NCBI RefSeq assembly: GCF_905163445.1
Contig: NC_053204.1
Span: 7,013,501 to 7,077,500, forward strand
Direction: 5' to 3'
Length of the DNA: 64,000 nucleotides
Source of the DNA: Pararge aegeria
Lineage: Eukaryota > Arthropoda > Insecta > Lepidoptera > Nymphalidae
The notes under the pieces are model-generated. The model did no database searches. It saw only the letters and a list, made by a program, of their open reading frames with translations, and was not told the DNA's origin. The position numbers and the translations under genes are program-made. Below, in pieces: positions 21,624-34,700 of the stretch; the stretch's first letter is position 1; the number at the start of each line of letters is the position of its first letter.

Positions 21624-24600
21624 TTAGACTATCTCGTATTTGTCCGCGTGGAAGCTGACGTCCTGCGAGTAGTCCGCGCTTGACCCATCCTCGGCTTGCG
21701 TCACTTTGGTCGCGGCGATTAGTGCCAGCGAAGTGTCCGACGTCCAGGTTACGGACAGGGGGAAGAAGTCGTTGGGTATAGCTGGGGTTACCCTGTCACA
21801 ATTTCATTATATTAATTATATACAGTGAGTGCACTTCTTTGTATACTCATTGAGAGTAGCGGCGCGCAATCAATGCCAAGCATACCACTATAAATTCAGT
21901 ATTTATAACTTAGATGACTTTAGCGGTAGGTATGCGGGACTTTGACTTCAGCTCTCTCTTTTGGAAATAACGTCCGTTTTAAGCAACTAAATATTCCTTT
22001 CGTTTAGGGGAAAGGAAAGAAGAAAGAAGGTCTACGCCCTTCTCATTCCGAGAGGAGATCCAGCGTGCCTTGTAGCGAGCCGGTAATCCATACTAATATT
22101 ATAAATGCCGAAGTGTTTGTTTTTCGACCTCATTTTACAGCCAATAAACTTGATCTTTGGCACACTCCCGAAAGAGAGAAAGAAGGTCTACACCCGTCTC
22201 ATTCCGAGAGAAGACCCGGCGAGCCTTGTAGTGATCCGGTAATCCATACTAATTACTATTATAAATGCGGAAGTGTGTTTGTCCTGACTTTACGCCCGAT
22301 CTAAGGCACCAATCGATTTGATATTTGGCATACAGTTAGTTTATACGACGCTGAGTAGCATAGGCTATATACTTTTCATCCCATCAGGTCAACAATCGGT
22401 TTCCACAGGCTCTGTAAAAAACCGTAATAAACGCGGAGTAGTGGGTAGATAATGGCGATTCATAACTCACGTAAACTCTAGAGTGCCAGATTTCTGTTGT
22501 CCGTTGATAACAGGGATGCTCCATATTATGCTACGACCCTTTTGCGTGTAGCTGCCCTCCCATTGATGCACCACCACTGATGGATTGCCGGAACTAAAAA
22601 AGATTAATAGTATTTATAGGCAATTCTGATCAACACCCCCCCTCTCCCCTCCCATATTTTTGTAATGTAATTGGACTCTACTTTTTTTTGGATTGTGTGT
22701 AGCTAATTAATCCAATATTTTTAAAGGGATTGAGAAGGATCCTACATATCGTGACGTCATAATTCAAAATCTATTGTTACGTAAGTGTCACAACTATTTG
22801 AATAATTACTAGGTGCAAAATATATGACGTCACATGAGGGAGGGGGGGGGGGGGGTTGGTTCCCCCCTTAATAAATAAAAATAATGCAATTACTGTGACG
22901 TAATTTTTAGCTGATTAATTTTAAAAAATTGTGTTTAGTTTATTAATAATTTAAACAGCATATCGCGGGCTTGTTGGCGTGCCTCCGAATGAGGCTCTGC
23001 CAAGAAGTGTTTGAACCCTAGGGCTCGAAAAAGCGACGGGATCGTGGTCCTGAAGGAGTCTCAGGTGATTAATTTGCACGCCTCCAAGTACGTGGTGGGA
23101 GCCTACGCCCGGATGACGTCAGTCGGAGAACTAATCTGCACGCGCGGAGTATTACGCAAATTAAGCTTGATTTTCATGGAGGTCTGGATGTTGGATGGAA
23201 TGGATCATGTTGCATCAAGTCACCAATACTCACGGCAGAGGTATGGTGATGTTGACATCAGAGAGAACGAGGTGTTCTTGCTCTAGATCGTACTCGATGT
23301 TGACGTCACAACCACCCCCGGTGCCCTCCGAAGGCCAGCAGTTCACTGCGAATATACAGGTTAGGTATACAACTTGTGTTTTCTGAGGGCTAGTTTCAAG
23401 GGTTCGGTGTCCGAAGGAACCATGGCTATATAACCTAACCTGGGCAATCATATAAAACCCATAACCTTAACCCGACCTACTAAACTTGCATAAAAGACAC
23501 TTGCGACCTATATACGAAACGTACTAAACTTGCATAAAAGACACTTCTGAATTGTATACGAGACGTACTAAACTTGCATAAAAGACACTTGCGACCTATA
23601 TACGAGACGTACTAAACTTGCATAAAAGACACTTCTGAATTGCATACGAGACGTACTAAATTGTCATAAGAGACTTGCGACCTGTATACGAGACGTACTA
23701 AACTTTCATTAAATACACTTGCGTCCTGTATACGAGACGTACTAAACTTGCATAAAATAACTTGAGACCTGTATACGAGTCGTACTAAACTTGCATAAAA
23801 GACACTTGCGACCTGTATACGAGACGTACTAAACTTGCATAAAAGACACTTCTGAATTGTATACGAGACGTACTAAACTTGCATAAAAGACACTTGCGAC
23901 CTGTATACGAAACGTACTAAACTTGCATAAAATAACTTGAGACCTGTATACGAGTCGTACTAAACTTGCATAAAAGACACTTGCGACCTGTATACGAGAC
24001 GTACTAAACTTGCATAAAAGACACTTCTGAATTGTATACGAGACGTACTAAACTGTCATAAAAGAGACTTGCGACCTGTATACGAGACGTACTAAACTTG
24101 CATAAAATAACTTGAGACCTGTATACGAGTCGTACTACACTTGCATAAAAGACACTTGCGACCTGTATACGAGACGTACTAAACTTGCATAAAAGACACT
24201 TCTGAATTGTATACGAGACGTACTAAACTGTCATAAACGACACTTGCGACCTGTATACGAAACGTACTAAACTTGCATAAAAGACACTTGCGACCTGTAT
24301 ACGAAACGTACTAAACTTTCATTAAATACACTTGCGACCTGTATACGAGACGTACTAAACTTGCATAAAAGACACTTCTGAATTGTATACGAGACGTACT
24401 AAACTTGCATAAAAGACACTTCTGAATTGTATACGAGTCGTACTAAACTTGCATAAAAGACACTTGCGACCTGTATACGAGACGTACTAAACTTTCATAA
24501 AATACACTTGAGACCTGTATACGAGACGTACTGAACTTTCGTAAAATACATTTGCGACCTGTCTACGAAACGTACTAAACTTGCATAAAATACACTTGCG

Positions 24601-27600
24601 TCTTGTATACGACACGTACTAAACTTGCATAAAAGACACTTGCGACCAGTATACAAAACGTACCAAACTTGCATAAAAGATATTGGCGACCTGTATATGA
24701 CTACCGATCTCTCACGCCCTCAATCGCAGAGTCGTTATCGAGTATCAAAATGCTGGTGAGAGTAAAAAAGATTTCTCGTTCTCTTCCGTGCGCTATAGTG
24801 GGTTTTATGACGTCGATGATTTTGATGGACTGGATTGGACTTACCCGACAGTGGGGCTGCGTCGGAATGTGTCAAGCGCCACTTCAGCACGCCAACGTCG
24901 CTGTGCAATGGGAACGGACGCTGAGCTTGCTTAAGTCTGATCACGCCATCTGATCTGAACGCTTCTTTGTCCACGTTGGGGTGAGTCTGAAAGCCACGAT
25001 ACAGTTTATATTTCTGTGGACGTTGACACATTGCTTCTTTTTATAACTTTATTTTGTGTTTTTACCTACACTTGGATATATTTTTATAAGCATTTTAAAT
25101 TTATAAATATTGGTAATAATTGTTAAATTTTTTTAAAACATATCCAAGTACTTGATGCACTTGGATATGTTTTTTAATGCATTTTGAATTTATAGGTAAG
25201 CAAAATCAATAATAAACTTCTAATATTACAAACAGGAATTATTTGAGAAAAAGAAAGTATATACAAAAAATAAATATACAACGAAAATACACAAATCGCC
25301 ATTAATCCCAGAAGTAAGCGTAACTTTTGATATATATAACTTACTACCAGGTTAGATTGCAGCCAAGGTCTAACTTGCAGTGGAATAAAAAAAAATAAAC
25401 GACAATACACAAATCGCCATCTAGCCCCAAAGTAAGCGTAGCTTGTGTTATGGGTACTAAGATAACTGTTGAATATTATTATGAATAAAAAAAAAGAAAA
25501 ACATTCATGTTCATCACACAAACATTGTCCAGTTGTGGGAATCGAGGGGGGCCTTGGCTCAGAAAGCAGGGTCGCTGCCCACTGCGCCACTCGGCCGTCA
25601 AGATGGTTTCGGGCAAACCTGTTAGGGAGTATGGTAGCCATACCACTAATAAGTTTCTACGCGGAACATCTAAATAAAAGTAGTATAAAAGTCGTAGTAC
25701 AAGAAAAACTAAAAATATACAGATAATAAAAAAAATTATAAAAATCCTCTGAAATTTATGCGTAGGTGTATATATATAATTAAATTTACCTGCAACTGTA
25801 AAGGTCGAGTGTCCTTGTTGTCGACGTGCACGTGAATCTTTCCGAACTGTTCGTTACTTATACGCAAAGTCAGCAAACCTGGACGTGTCAAAAAGTAATG
25901 GCTCTATCAGAAGCGCATCGTATTTAGTTGTCGTTATCATTTATCTGGTTGGCCGAGGCTTGTTTATTTGGCACGTCCTCCACGCGGCGCGCATAGAGGT
26001 TATACACAGGGTATGCAGATTATTTAGAATGACAAAAATTTCCAGTACGAGTTATAAAAAACTTAAGGGCAGGCCTTTTATAACTCTTACAATGCCAATC
26101 CTTAAGAATTTCTTCTTCATCTGTCTGTCTGTCTGCCGGTTTATGTTCTATAGCATTGTGACCAACGGACAGACAGCCAGACAGACGAAGTAGATGAAAA
26201 ACTTAAGGATAGGCATTGTAAGAGTTATAAATGGTAGGCCTTTTGTCCGTTGGTCACAATGCTATAAAACATAAACCGTGATAATGAGTGGCGCGCATAC
26301 AGGGTGTGCACAGGGTATGCAGATTATATAAAATGATAAAAATCACCAGTAGGAGTTATAAAAAACATCGAAAAAAAAAAAAAACTAAAAAATAGCGCAG
26401 CAAGTCAGGAATATCTACAAAAAAAAAAAAAACAAAAACCCAGTAAAGTTCTCTAGTTATTTGTTCCTAACTTTTTCCAAAAATTTTCAATAATATAATC
26501 TTCGTTAATGTACATAATGCATGATTGAACAGGTCAAAACTCATGGAATTTTATCATTTTTTTATTTGTGGGATTACAACGAAAAACTCCTTTGCGGAAA
26601 AAATACAGACTACAGTCTACAATGTGTAACAAAATAATATTGAAGAATGCATGAGTTTATTTCATAAGGTGTCACCCTTTAAAAATATGAAATCAAAAGT
26701 AATGAAATATTTATTTTTCCATAAAAACTAGTTCAAAACATTCCAAGTGTTTACTTATGACAACCCTATTGTAGATAAAAGACGGACACGCGCATAGTAA
26801 CTACGCTACGCGAAGCGTGCCTTTTAGTGACAGAAGTCACTTGATTTCACTTTTGCATAATATGATGTTAGGGCTGTATCTGAATTCTTTACAGTAAAAA
26901 CTATGACAATGCTTACTCAAAAACTATTGGCGTTTCGGTTTCACAGTTAAGTCTCAGACACAGTACATAATGTACCTCTAAAGTCTGTGAAGCAATATAT
27001 CGATTTTCATTTACACGTCGTATAGTATATCTATCTATAATCTGACAAATTTCTATAGTTCGACACTGCCCTGCAAAACGGTTGTCGGACTACCGGGAGT
27101 CCAAATATTTTATTTAATAGCGAAGTTAATAGCAAAAAATGCATCCGTAATGAAACAAATTTGTTGTGAAACTAGAAAAAAACATGAGTCGAACATTACC
27201 TGAGAGCTCGAAGTTCTGTACGTCACCATCGCGGCCGGCTGTCAAGTTCAACCTCTCCTCGAACCTCAAGTGTACACTGTAACAAAAAAGTTATAAAAAC
27301 CTAATTTAATCCCATTTATTTGTTTGAATTGAATCGACGAATTACGGCAGTTAAATTCTGAAAACTATGTGGCGAGGGATTCGGCCTCAACATTCATCAT
27401 TAGTCATTAGTCATATCAACATATTACCGGCCCCACTATAGGGAACAGGTCTCCCCCCACAATGATCGGGGTTACAAACACACCTGCATGCCTGCAAGTT
27501 CTCGATAATGTTCTCAAAGGTGTGAGACCCCTTTGAACATTACCGAGAACTCTCAGGCATGCAGGTTTGCTCACGATGTTTTCCTTTACCGTTGAAGCAA

Positions 27601-28752
27601 ATGACATTCTAACTACTTAAAACGCACATAAATCCGAAAAGTTATAATTATCTTATTAATGAATTTATCTACATATAATTCAGAAACTTTTCTAAGCTGA
27701 TATTAAATATATATTTAATATATGTTAGTGCTAAACAATCATAAAGGTCAGTAACCGTATTACAAGTGTGGCTCGCTCGCAATCGAGAAGTCGTTTTCGG
27801 GTATGGAGATACTAGAACATCGGTATAAGGTGTGAGACCTCTTTGAGAAAATTACCGAGAACTCTCTGGCATGCAGGTTCCTAACGATGTTTTCCTTCAC
27901 CGTTGAAGCAAGTGACATTTTAAACGCAAACCCCCGAACGCTCCCCCCTCCTGTAAGTATACTATGAATATAAATAAATAAGTATTATTAAATGACTCAC
28001 TCTTTTTGGTTAGCGGCGGGCGCCTTCTCGAGTTTAGCGGGTGTGGCCACGGCGGAAGCGGTTGTGTCCCCTTCACTCCTCAGGCGGGACACGAAGGATT
28101 CTGCATCCGTTCCGCGAGACCCCAGTTTCATGGCCGAACGGGTTGAAGGACGACTTTGAAGAGATAACAAATAGTTCATTCATTAATCCCTACTAATCCC
28201 TACTAATATTATAAATGTCAATGTAAGTTTGTTTGTTACAATGTGAAAAAGTGATGTTGAGCTACTTTACAGTTAAAAATGACGGCCGATTGGCGCAGTT
28301 TGAAGCGACTCTGCTTACTGAGTCCAAGGCCGTGGGTTCGATTCCCACAACTGGAAAATGTTTGTGTGATGAGCATGAATGTTTTTCTGTGTCTGGGTTT
28401 TTATATAAGTATCTATATATTATAAGTATTTATGTATATTATCCATAAAAATATTCATCATTCATCTACACATAACACAAGCTACGCTTACTTCGACGGC
28501 CGACTGGCGCAGTGGGCAGCGAACCTGCTTTCTGAATCGTGGCCGTGGGTTCGATTCCCACAACTGGAAAATGTTTGTGTGATGAACATGAATGTTTTTC
28601 AGTGTCTGGGTGTTTATCTGTATATTATAAGTATTTATGTGTATTATTCATATAATTATTCATCAGTCATCTTAGTACTCATAACACAAGCTATGCTTAC
28701 TTTGGGGCTAGATGGCGATGTGTGTATTGTCGTAGTATATTTATATATTTAT

Positions 28753-28784
<32 letters not shown>

Positions 28785-31700
28785 CTTTGGGGCTAGTTGG
28801 CTGTTTTTTTTTTTTTTTTTTGTCAAAAAAAAAAAGAAAAACAGCCAAGTCTATCAGCTGTTTTTGCGAATCTAGTTTTGAGGAACCAGCAAGAAATTCG
28901 GCAACTGTCCTAACTCAAACTTTTAGTTACGTACATATTATTCGGATTCTCATAGATAAGGTGTGACATAAATTTAACATGATTTTTATTATTAATAATA
29001 TTTAAACTATTATGCCTACACGATTCGCATGCTGTTAAGCGGAATTTGGTTAAGATCTAACCATAATATTCTAGACCTGTATACTAAACAGTTGCGTGCA
29101 CTGGGTTTCTTACTAGGGTATGAAAAAAGCAGGAAAATTGCATAAAACGGCAAAAGCTCTCCTCCTATACGAGTTATATAAAAAATTTAGGGTAGGCAGT
29201 GTTTTTGTGCATGTATGAAGTGCAGGCCACTGATACTAACCCAAATTGGCAAAGAAATAAATATATGAATGTTTCGGTTTAAAATATTTGTGTTAAACTC
29301 ACGTGTCTCGAACTGGCGTGGTGGGTATTTTCTCCGTGATGGGCTCAGTCACCGCCGATGAAGAAATCGTTGAACTGCTAAAACCGCTTCCTGAGAAATA
29401 GATATTATATTCAGGAATTTGGAACAAGGTAAAGATGTAAAATGGCATAAAATGGCGTAATCCTCCTCAAATGTTGCATGAAAATGTTAGGTTAGGCAGC
29501 GCTTTTGTGCATATATGAAGTGCACGCCGATGATTATACTAGCAATACACCGTGTTAAAAATCCGTAGGTAGATTATTGTTTTAAGTTTCTTCGTTTCCT
29601 GTTCGGTTATTAGGTTTCTTTTTATTCTACTGCCAAGGTGGTAATTTTTGATGCAGTCTTGGCTGGTAGCGAGCTTATTTGTTCATGGTTATAGAAGTTA
29701 TATTAAACCTATATTATCATCATCAGCCATTGTGCGTCCACTGCTGGACATAGGCCTCTTTCAAGCAGCGCCAACTTTTCCTATTTCCGGCTTTCATCGT
29801 CTAGTCGATGCCTCAGACTTTTCGGAGGGGGCTTTCGTCGCTCCATCTAGTTGGGGGGCGTCCGACACTCCGTTTACCGACACGCGGTCTCCACTGGAGG
29901 ACCTTTCGACTCCAACGTCCATCGGTCCTCCGACACACGTGACCAGCCCACTGCCACTTTAGTATGCTAACACGAAAGGCTATGTCAGTTACTTTAGTTC
30001 TATGGCGAATCATTTCGTTACGGATCTTATGCCTCAAAGCAATACCAGCTGTTCGGCAATGGAATTCTCTCCCCTTTCAAATTAGGCGCGCGCAATCACT
30101 GCCGATTTTCAAACACCGTAATTAGTTAATCACTACTGCATTTTTTTACACACACTCTACACTTTGGGTTATATTATCGGAGTTTTATTAAGTAAGTAAT
30201 TAGTATTAAGTAATTAGTATTAAGTAATTAGTTTTTTTTTTTTTGCGTCTGAGTCACTTTTCTTTGCGTTTTAGGCTTGTACTTTGTATGATATAATAAT
30301 TGATATATATATTTATTTTTAATTTGGTAACTGCTCTGCTCTTGTGTACAACCTAACCCTTAAGTCTGTGTTTTTGTTTTTTGCCCTTTCGTTTGTTGGG
30401 TTGCCTGGCAGAGATCGCTTTTTAGCGATAAGGCCGCCCTTTGTACCTGTGTTTTTTTTGTGTTTTTTTTATTAAGTTATATTTTTATTATTTTATAAGG
30501 TTAATAAAACCTTTTTTATTTAAATAAAATCGTTAATCACTACTGCATTTTTTTACACACACTCTACACTTTGGGTTATATTATCGGAGTTTTATTAAGG
30601 ATCCCGAATTTTTTTTAAAATATAATATAGCCTATGTCACCCGGGGATAGTGTAGCTTTTTTTACAGTGAAAGAATTTTTCAATCGGTTCAGTAGTTTTG
30701 AAGCTTATTCGATGCCAACAAACAAACAAACAATCAAATCTTCCCTCTTTATAATATTAGTATAGATGTACAGAAATCTTCCAGTTACAGTTTTATTATA
30801 AGTATAGATTATGCAATATTTGCAATAACTTACAGAAAACAATTTAATTTCTGTTAGGTGTACAATAAAGTGTATTTGCATTTCATTTCAAGCATAGCTC
30901 TTTCCATAGCACGCTGAGCGACTTGAAGTTTGTGAATTAGCTAGCCCATTTTTACCCGCATCGTACCGCAACGCTAAAACGCTTGGCGGCACATCTTTGT
31001 CGGTAGGGTGTTAAATACAGTTCCAAATCGATTAATTTTGCTTCACGTTGGCTGCAAAAAATACTTACATACATACGCTTGTGTTTTAAAATTACGCATC
31101 GCATGTGCGGCTCGAACACGCTAGGCGTGTTGAAAAAAAAAGTACCTAAAAGGATACGGCCGAAAACTCCGAGCGTGTTTTTCCGGCGTTTTGTGAATGC
31201 GGGCGAACACAAACGGTGTGTTGTTTTAAATATACTGCAAGGGCGGCGTTTACGCATAAAGTGTGTTTAAAAAGGGGATGGAATTGGTAAACTGAAAGAA
31301 CTAGCTACATTTTTAAAACCTCACTATACGCATTGTGGGTGAATATTGAAGGTGATGAAATTGGTAACTTACTGAAACAACTAGATCACTTTCAATGACC
31401 CCGCTTTGTGCACCATCATCATATGATATGTATGTAAATAGTGGCCGGTAATTGGTTGGCGTGTCTTGACACGGCTGTCCTCCCACAATGAGAAATGGTT
31501 AGGGTCTACCACGCTGGCCCAGTGCGGACTTGTGGACTCGCTTTATGCACCGTGGGTGAAAAATAAAGGGGATGAAATTGGTAAGTTACCAAAACCACTA
31601 GGTCACTTACATTTACCGCGATTAATGCACCGTGGGTGAAAAATAAAGGGGATGAAATTGGTAAGTTACCAAAACCACTAGGTCACTTTCATTTACCCCG

Positions 31701-34700
31701 CTTAGTGCACCGTGGGTGATAAATATGGGGATAAAATTCATAAACTACCGAATCCTCAATGTTGCTTTTTATCACCCCACTTTTTGCGTTATGGGTGCAA
31801 AAAAGAGTGTTAACTTGCCAAAACCACTAGATCACTCTTTATCATCCCCCTACTTGCTTCTTTGGTGAAAAAGCAAAAAAGGTAAAACTGGTAACTTACT
31901 GAAACATCTAGCTACAGCCTACATTGTGCGTTGGTCAAAAGTAAAGGGGATGAAATGAGTAACTTAGCGAAGCAACTAGACCAATTTTTAACACACCAAT
32001 TTTTCGTAGTGGATGAAAGAGTAAAGGGGATGAAATAAGTAACTTACCGATGCGACTAGACCACTTGTTAACACACCAATTTTTCGTAGTGGATGAAAAA
32101 GTAAACGGGATAAAATAAGTAACTTACCGATGCGACTAGACCACTTTTTAACACACCAATTTTCTGTAGTGGATGAAAGAGTTAAGGGGATGAAATAAGT
32201 AACTTACCGAAGCCACTAGATGACCGTGTCGGAAGGCCGCGTTTCGCCGCCTCCAGTCTTTCCCTCTGCAATTCCTTCGCACGTTCCCGCATACGGTTAG
32301 CTGCCTCGCGCTCTTGCGTCTGTAGGTTATAACTATCATTACTATGAAGTCTCACAGTCAGTGGCGTGCACTTCATACATGCAGAAAAGCACTGCCTACC
32401 CTAAAATTTTTGTATAACTCATAAATGCGAAAGATTCTCCCATTTTATGGCATCTTCCTTCTTGCCAAGCTTGGTCAAAAACCCTGTGCACGCCACTGCA
32501 AATGATTTATTCTCCTATGTGTGGAAAAGACCACTTCTTCTAAAACATACTCTTTAGTGTAATCAATAGTCTGTAAATTATTATATACTAGCTGTTGCCC
32601 GCGACTTCGTCTGCGTTTGATTTTAATTTAGTTTTAGTTCTAAAAAAATTCAAGTATTCAGTATCGCTAAGCCTTAAACGAGGGGTTTGCTGCTGTCCGC
32701 TGAGGAGTTCTGTCCTCTATCTCCAACCACATTCATCAGATCTACACAAAGTTTTGGCAAAATTAAATACATATTATAACCTCTATAATACAAAAATAAT
32801 TATTTCAATCAAGTTATAATTTGTCGGAGTTATGGTGTAAAATCGTCAAACACTTTCATCCCCTCTCCCAAAGGAACCGAGCTTAACGTCGGGATAAAAA
32901 GTATCCTATATTACTTCTATCACTTCCAAGAATATGTGTACAAAGTTTCATTAGCCGATCCTCATTAAGTAGTTTTTGAGTGAAAGCGTAACAAACAAAC
33001 TTACATTGACATTTATAATATTAGTAGGGAAGTAGGGATTTTCATATGTTGCTGTGCTTACTGCTGTTTTTACTTTTAAGAAAACATTACACTTAAATAG
33101 AATAGTTAAAATTTTAAAAACGGTTAGTGTAAATGTTTGTAAGTAAACCTAATAAATAAAATAAAATAAATAAAATAATAAAAACAGTCCATTGATAGAC
33201 TAAAAACCTCTCCCAACGGGACGCGATGATTTTGGGAATCACCACGCTAAGCAGAAAGGTTGGTGATCGCACTAGATGAATGAATGATGAATGAATACAC
33301 TTTTATTGTACACCACAGAGAAAATTCACAGAGAGGATACATATACAATAGCACAATAAGGTAAAACGTACAATTTGGCGGCCTTATCGCTATATACCGA
33401 TCTCTGCCAGGCAACCAAAGGCAGACAAGAAAATGCTAAAGGAAATTAGTTGGTGGTACAACTTATATATAAGATGTAGTAGTAGCACTGAGAACGCTGC
33501 TTCCCTTAGTCGCATTTAACGACACCCGCGGGAAGAGAAGAGTTGGTGACAACTGTATTCTTACCTGCCGTCACCACACTGCACCAAATTTATTATTTTA
33601 GTGTAAAGTATATTTAATTAAAACAATAACTGTGTGAAAAATTACCAATTCCAATACGTTTTTCACCACTGTAATTTCTTTGTAATAATAAAGTATAGTT
33701 TGAAATTACCTGTCGCACTGCTTGATATATTTTCTCTTCATGCGAGTCCATCTCAACAAATGAGCGTACCTTTAATGCAGAAAACATATTTTATATATCT
33801 TACTATATTAGTGGTGGGTAAAGACGTTTATTTTCTTAAAAGAAATTACAATTTCACTCAATGAGAATATTTACAACTTATTTTTATGCAGGTAATATTT
33901 ATGGAGGGTAGAGGTAAGGAGAGTCATCTTATATGGGAGAAAAGTTGAAAAAGTGTCCAGTTGTTGCGCTAAATAACAGTTCAAAAATCCTCCACAATGG
34001 CGCTGGTGGATGCACAGGGTATGGTATGAATGTAGCAATCGTAGATGAATTGAAGTATGCCGAGTTAAAAAATTTAATGTCATTATCGACTAAAGTAGTT
34101 AATTATTGAGAATTTCAACAACTTACGTTGTACAAAATATTGTGGTAAATATAACCTTACTTCCTTGTATCTCCATACTTCCTTGTTTATTTTTCAAGCC
34201 TACTCTAACAATATTTATATTTGGCGCTTCTTTTAAGAGTTACCCTGATGCAAATGTGGCGCCATCCTAATTTAATACATTTTGACGACACTTTTTCATA
34301 TACACAGATGACTCTCCATACCTCTACCCTCCATAGTAATATTAAAACTACAAACAACGGCACGTACAAAACAATCAGTTACACAACAACGAATAGTTAG
34401 TGTTAGTATTTTTCATTTATACAACGTGTAAAAGAATTACGTAATAATATTGAAGGATGCATAAGTATATTTTATAAGGAATCACCCTGTAAAAATATTA
34501 ATTCAAAAAAAGCATATTTATTTTTCGAACGAATTTAAAATAATCAAAGTGTTTCCTTGTGACAACCCTATTGAAGATAAAAGACCGACACGCCTATAGT
34601 ACCTACGCTACGCGACGCGTACCTGATAAAGTGACAGGAGCCACATGATTTTAATTTTGCATCTCATGTTGGGACTGTATTCGATTTCTATCAGTCAAAA

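Noticed and set aside
22842..22857. Possible G-quadruplex
   Set aside because: A plain G homopolymer near the delta-COP exon 14 intron; homopolymer length is unreliable and no regulatory link is visible.
23476..24700. CRISPR-like array
   Set aside because: Units are contiguous 44-mers with no unique spacers, in an intron of a eukaryotic gene.
25174..25641. 155-residue ORF on the minus strand
   Set aside because: It is made of SINE A and MITE sequence read through.
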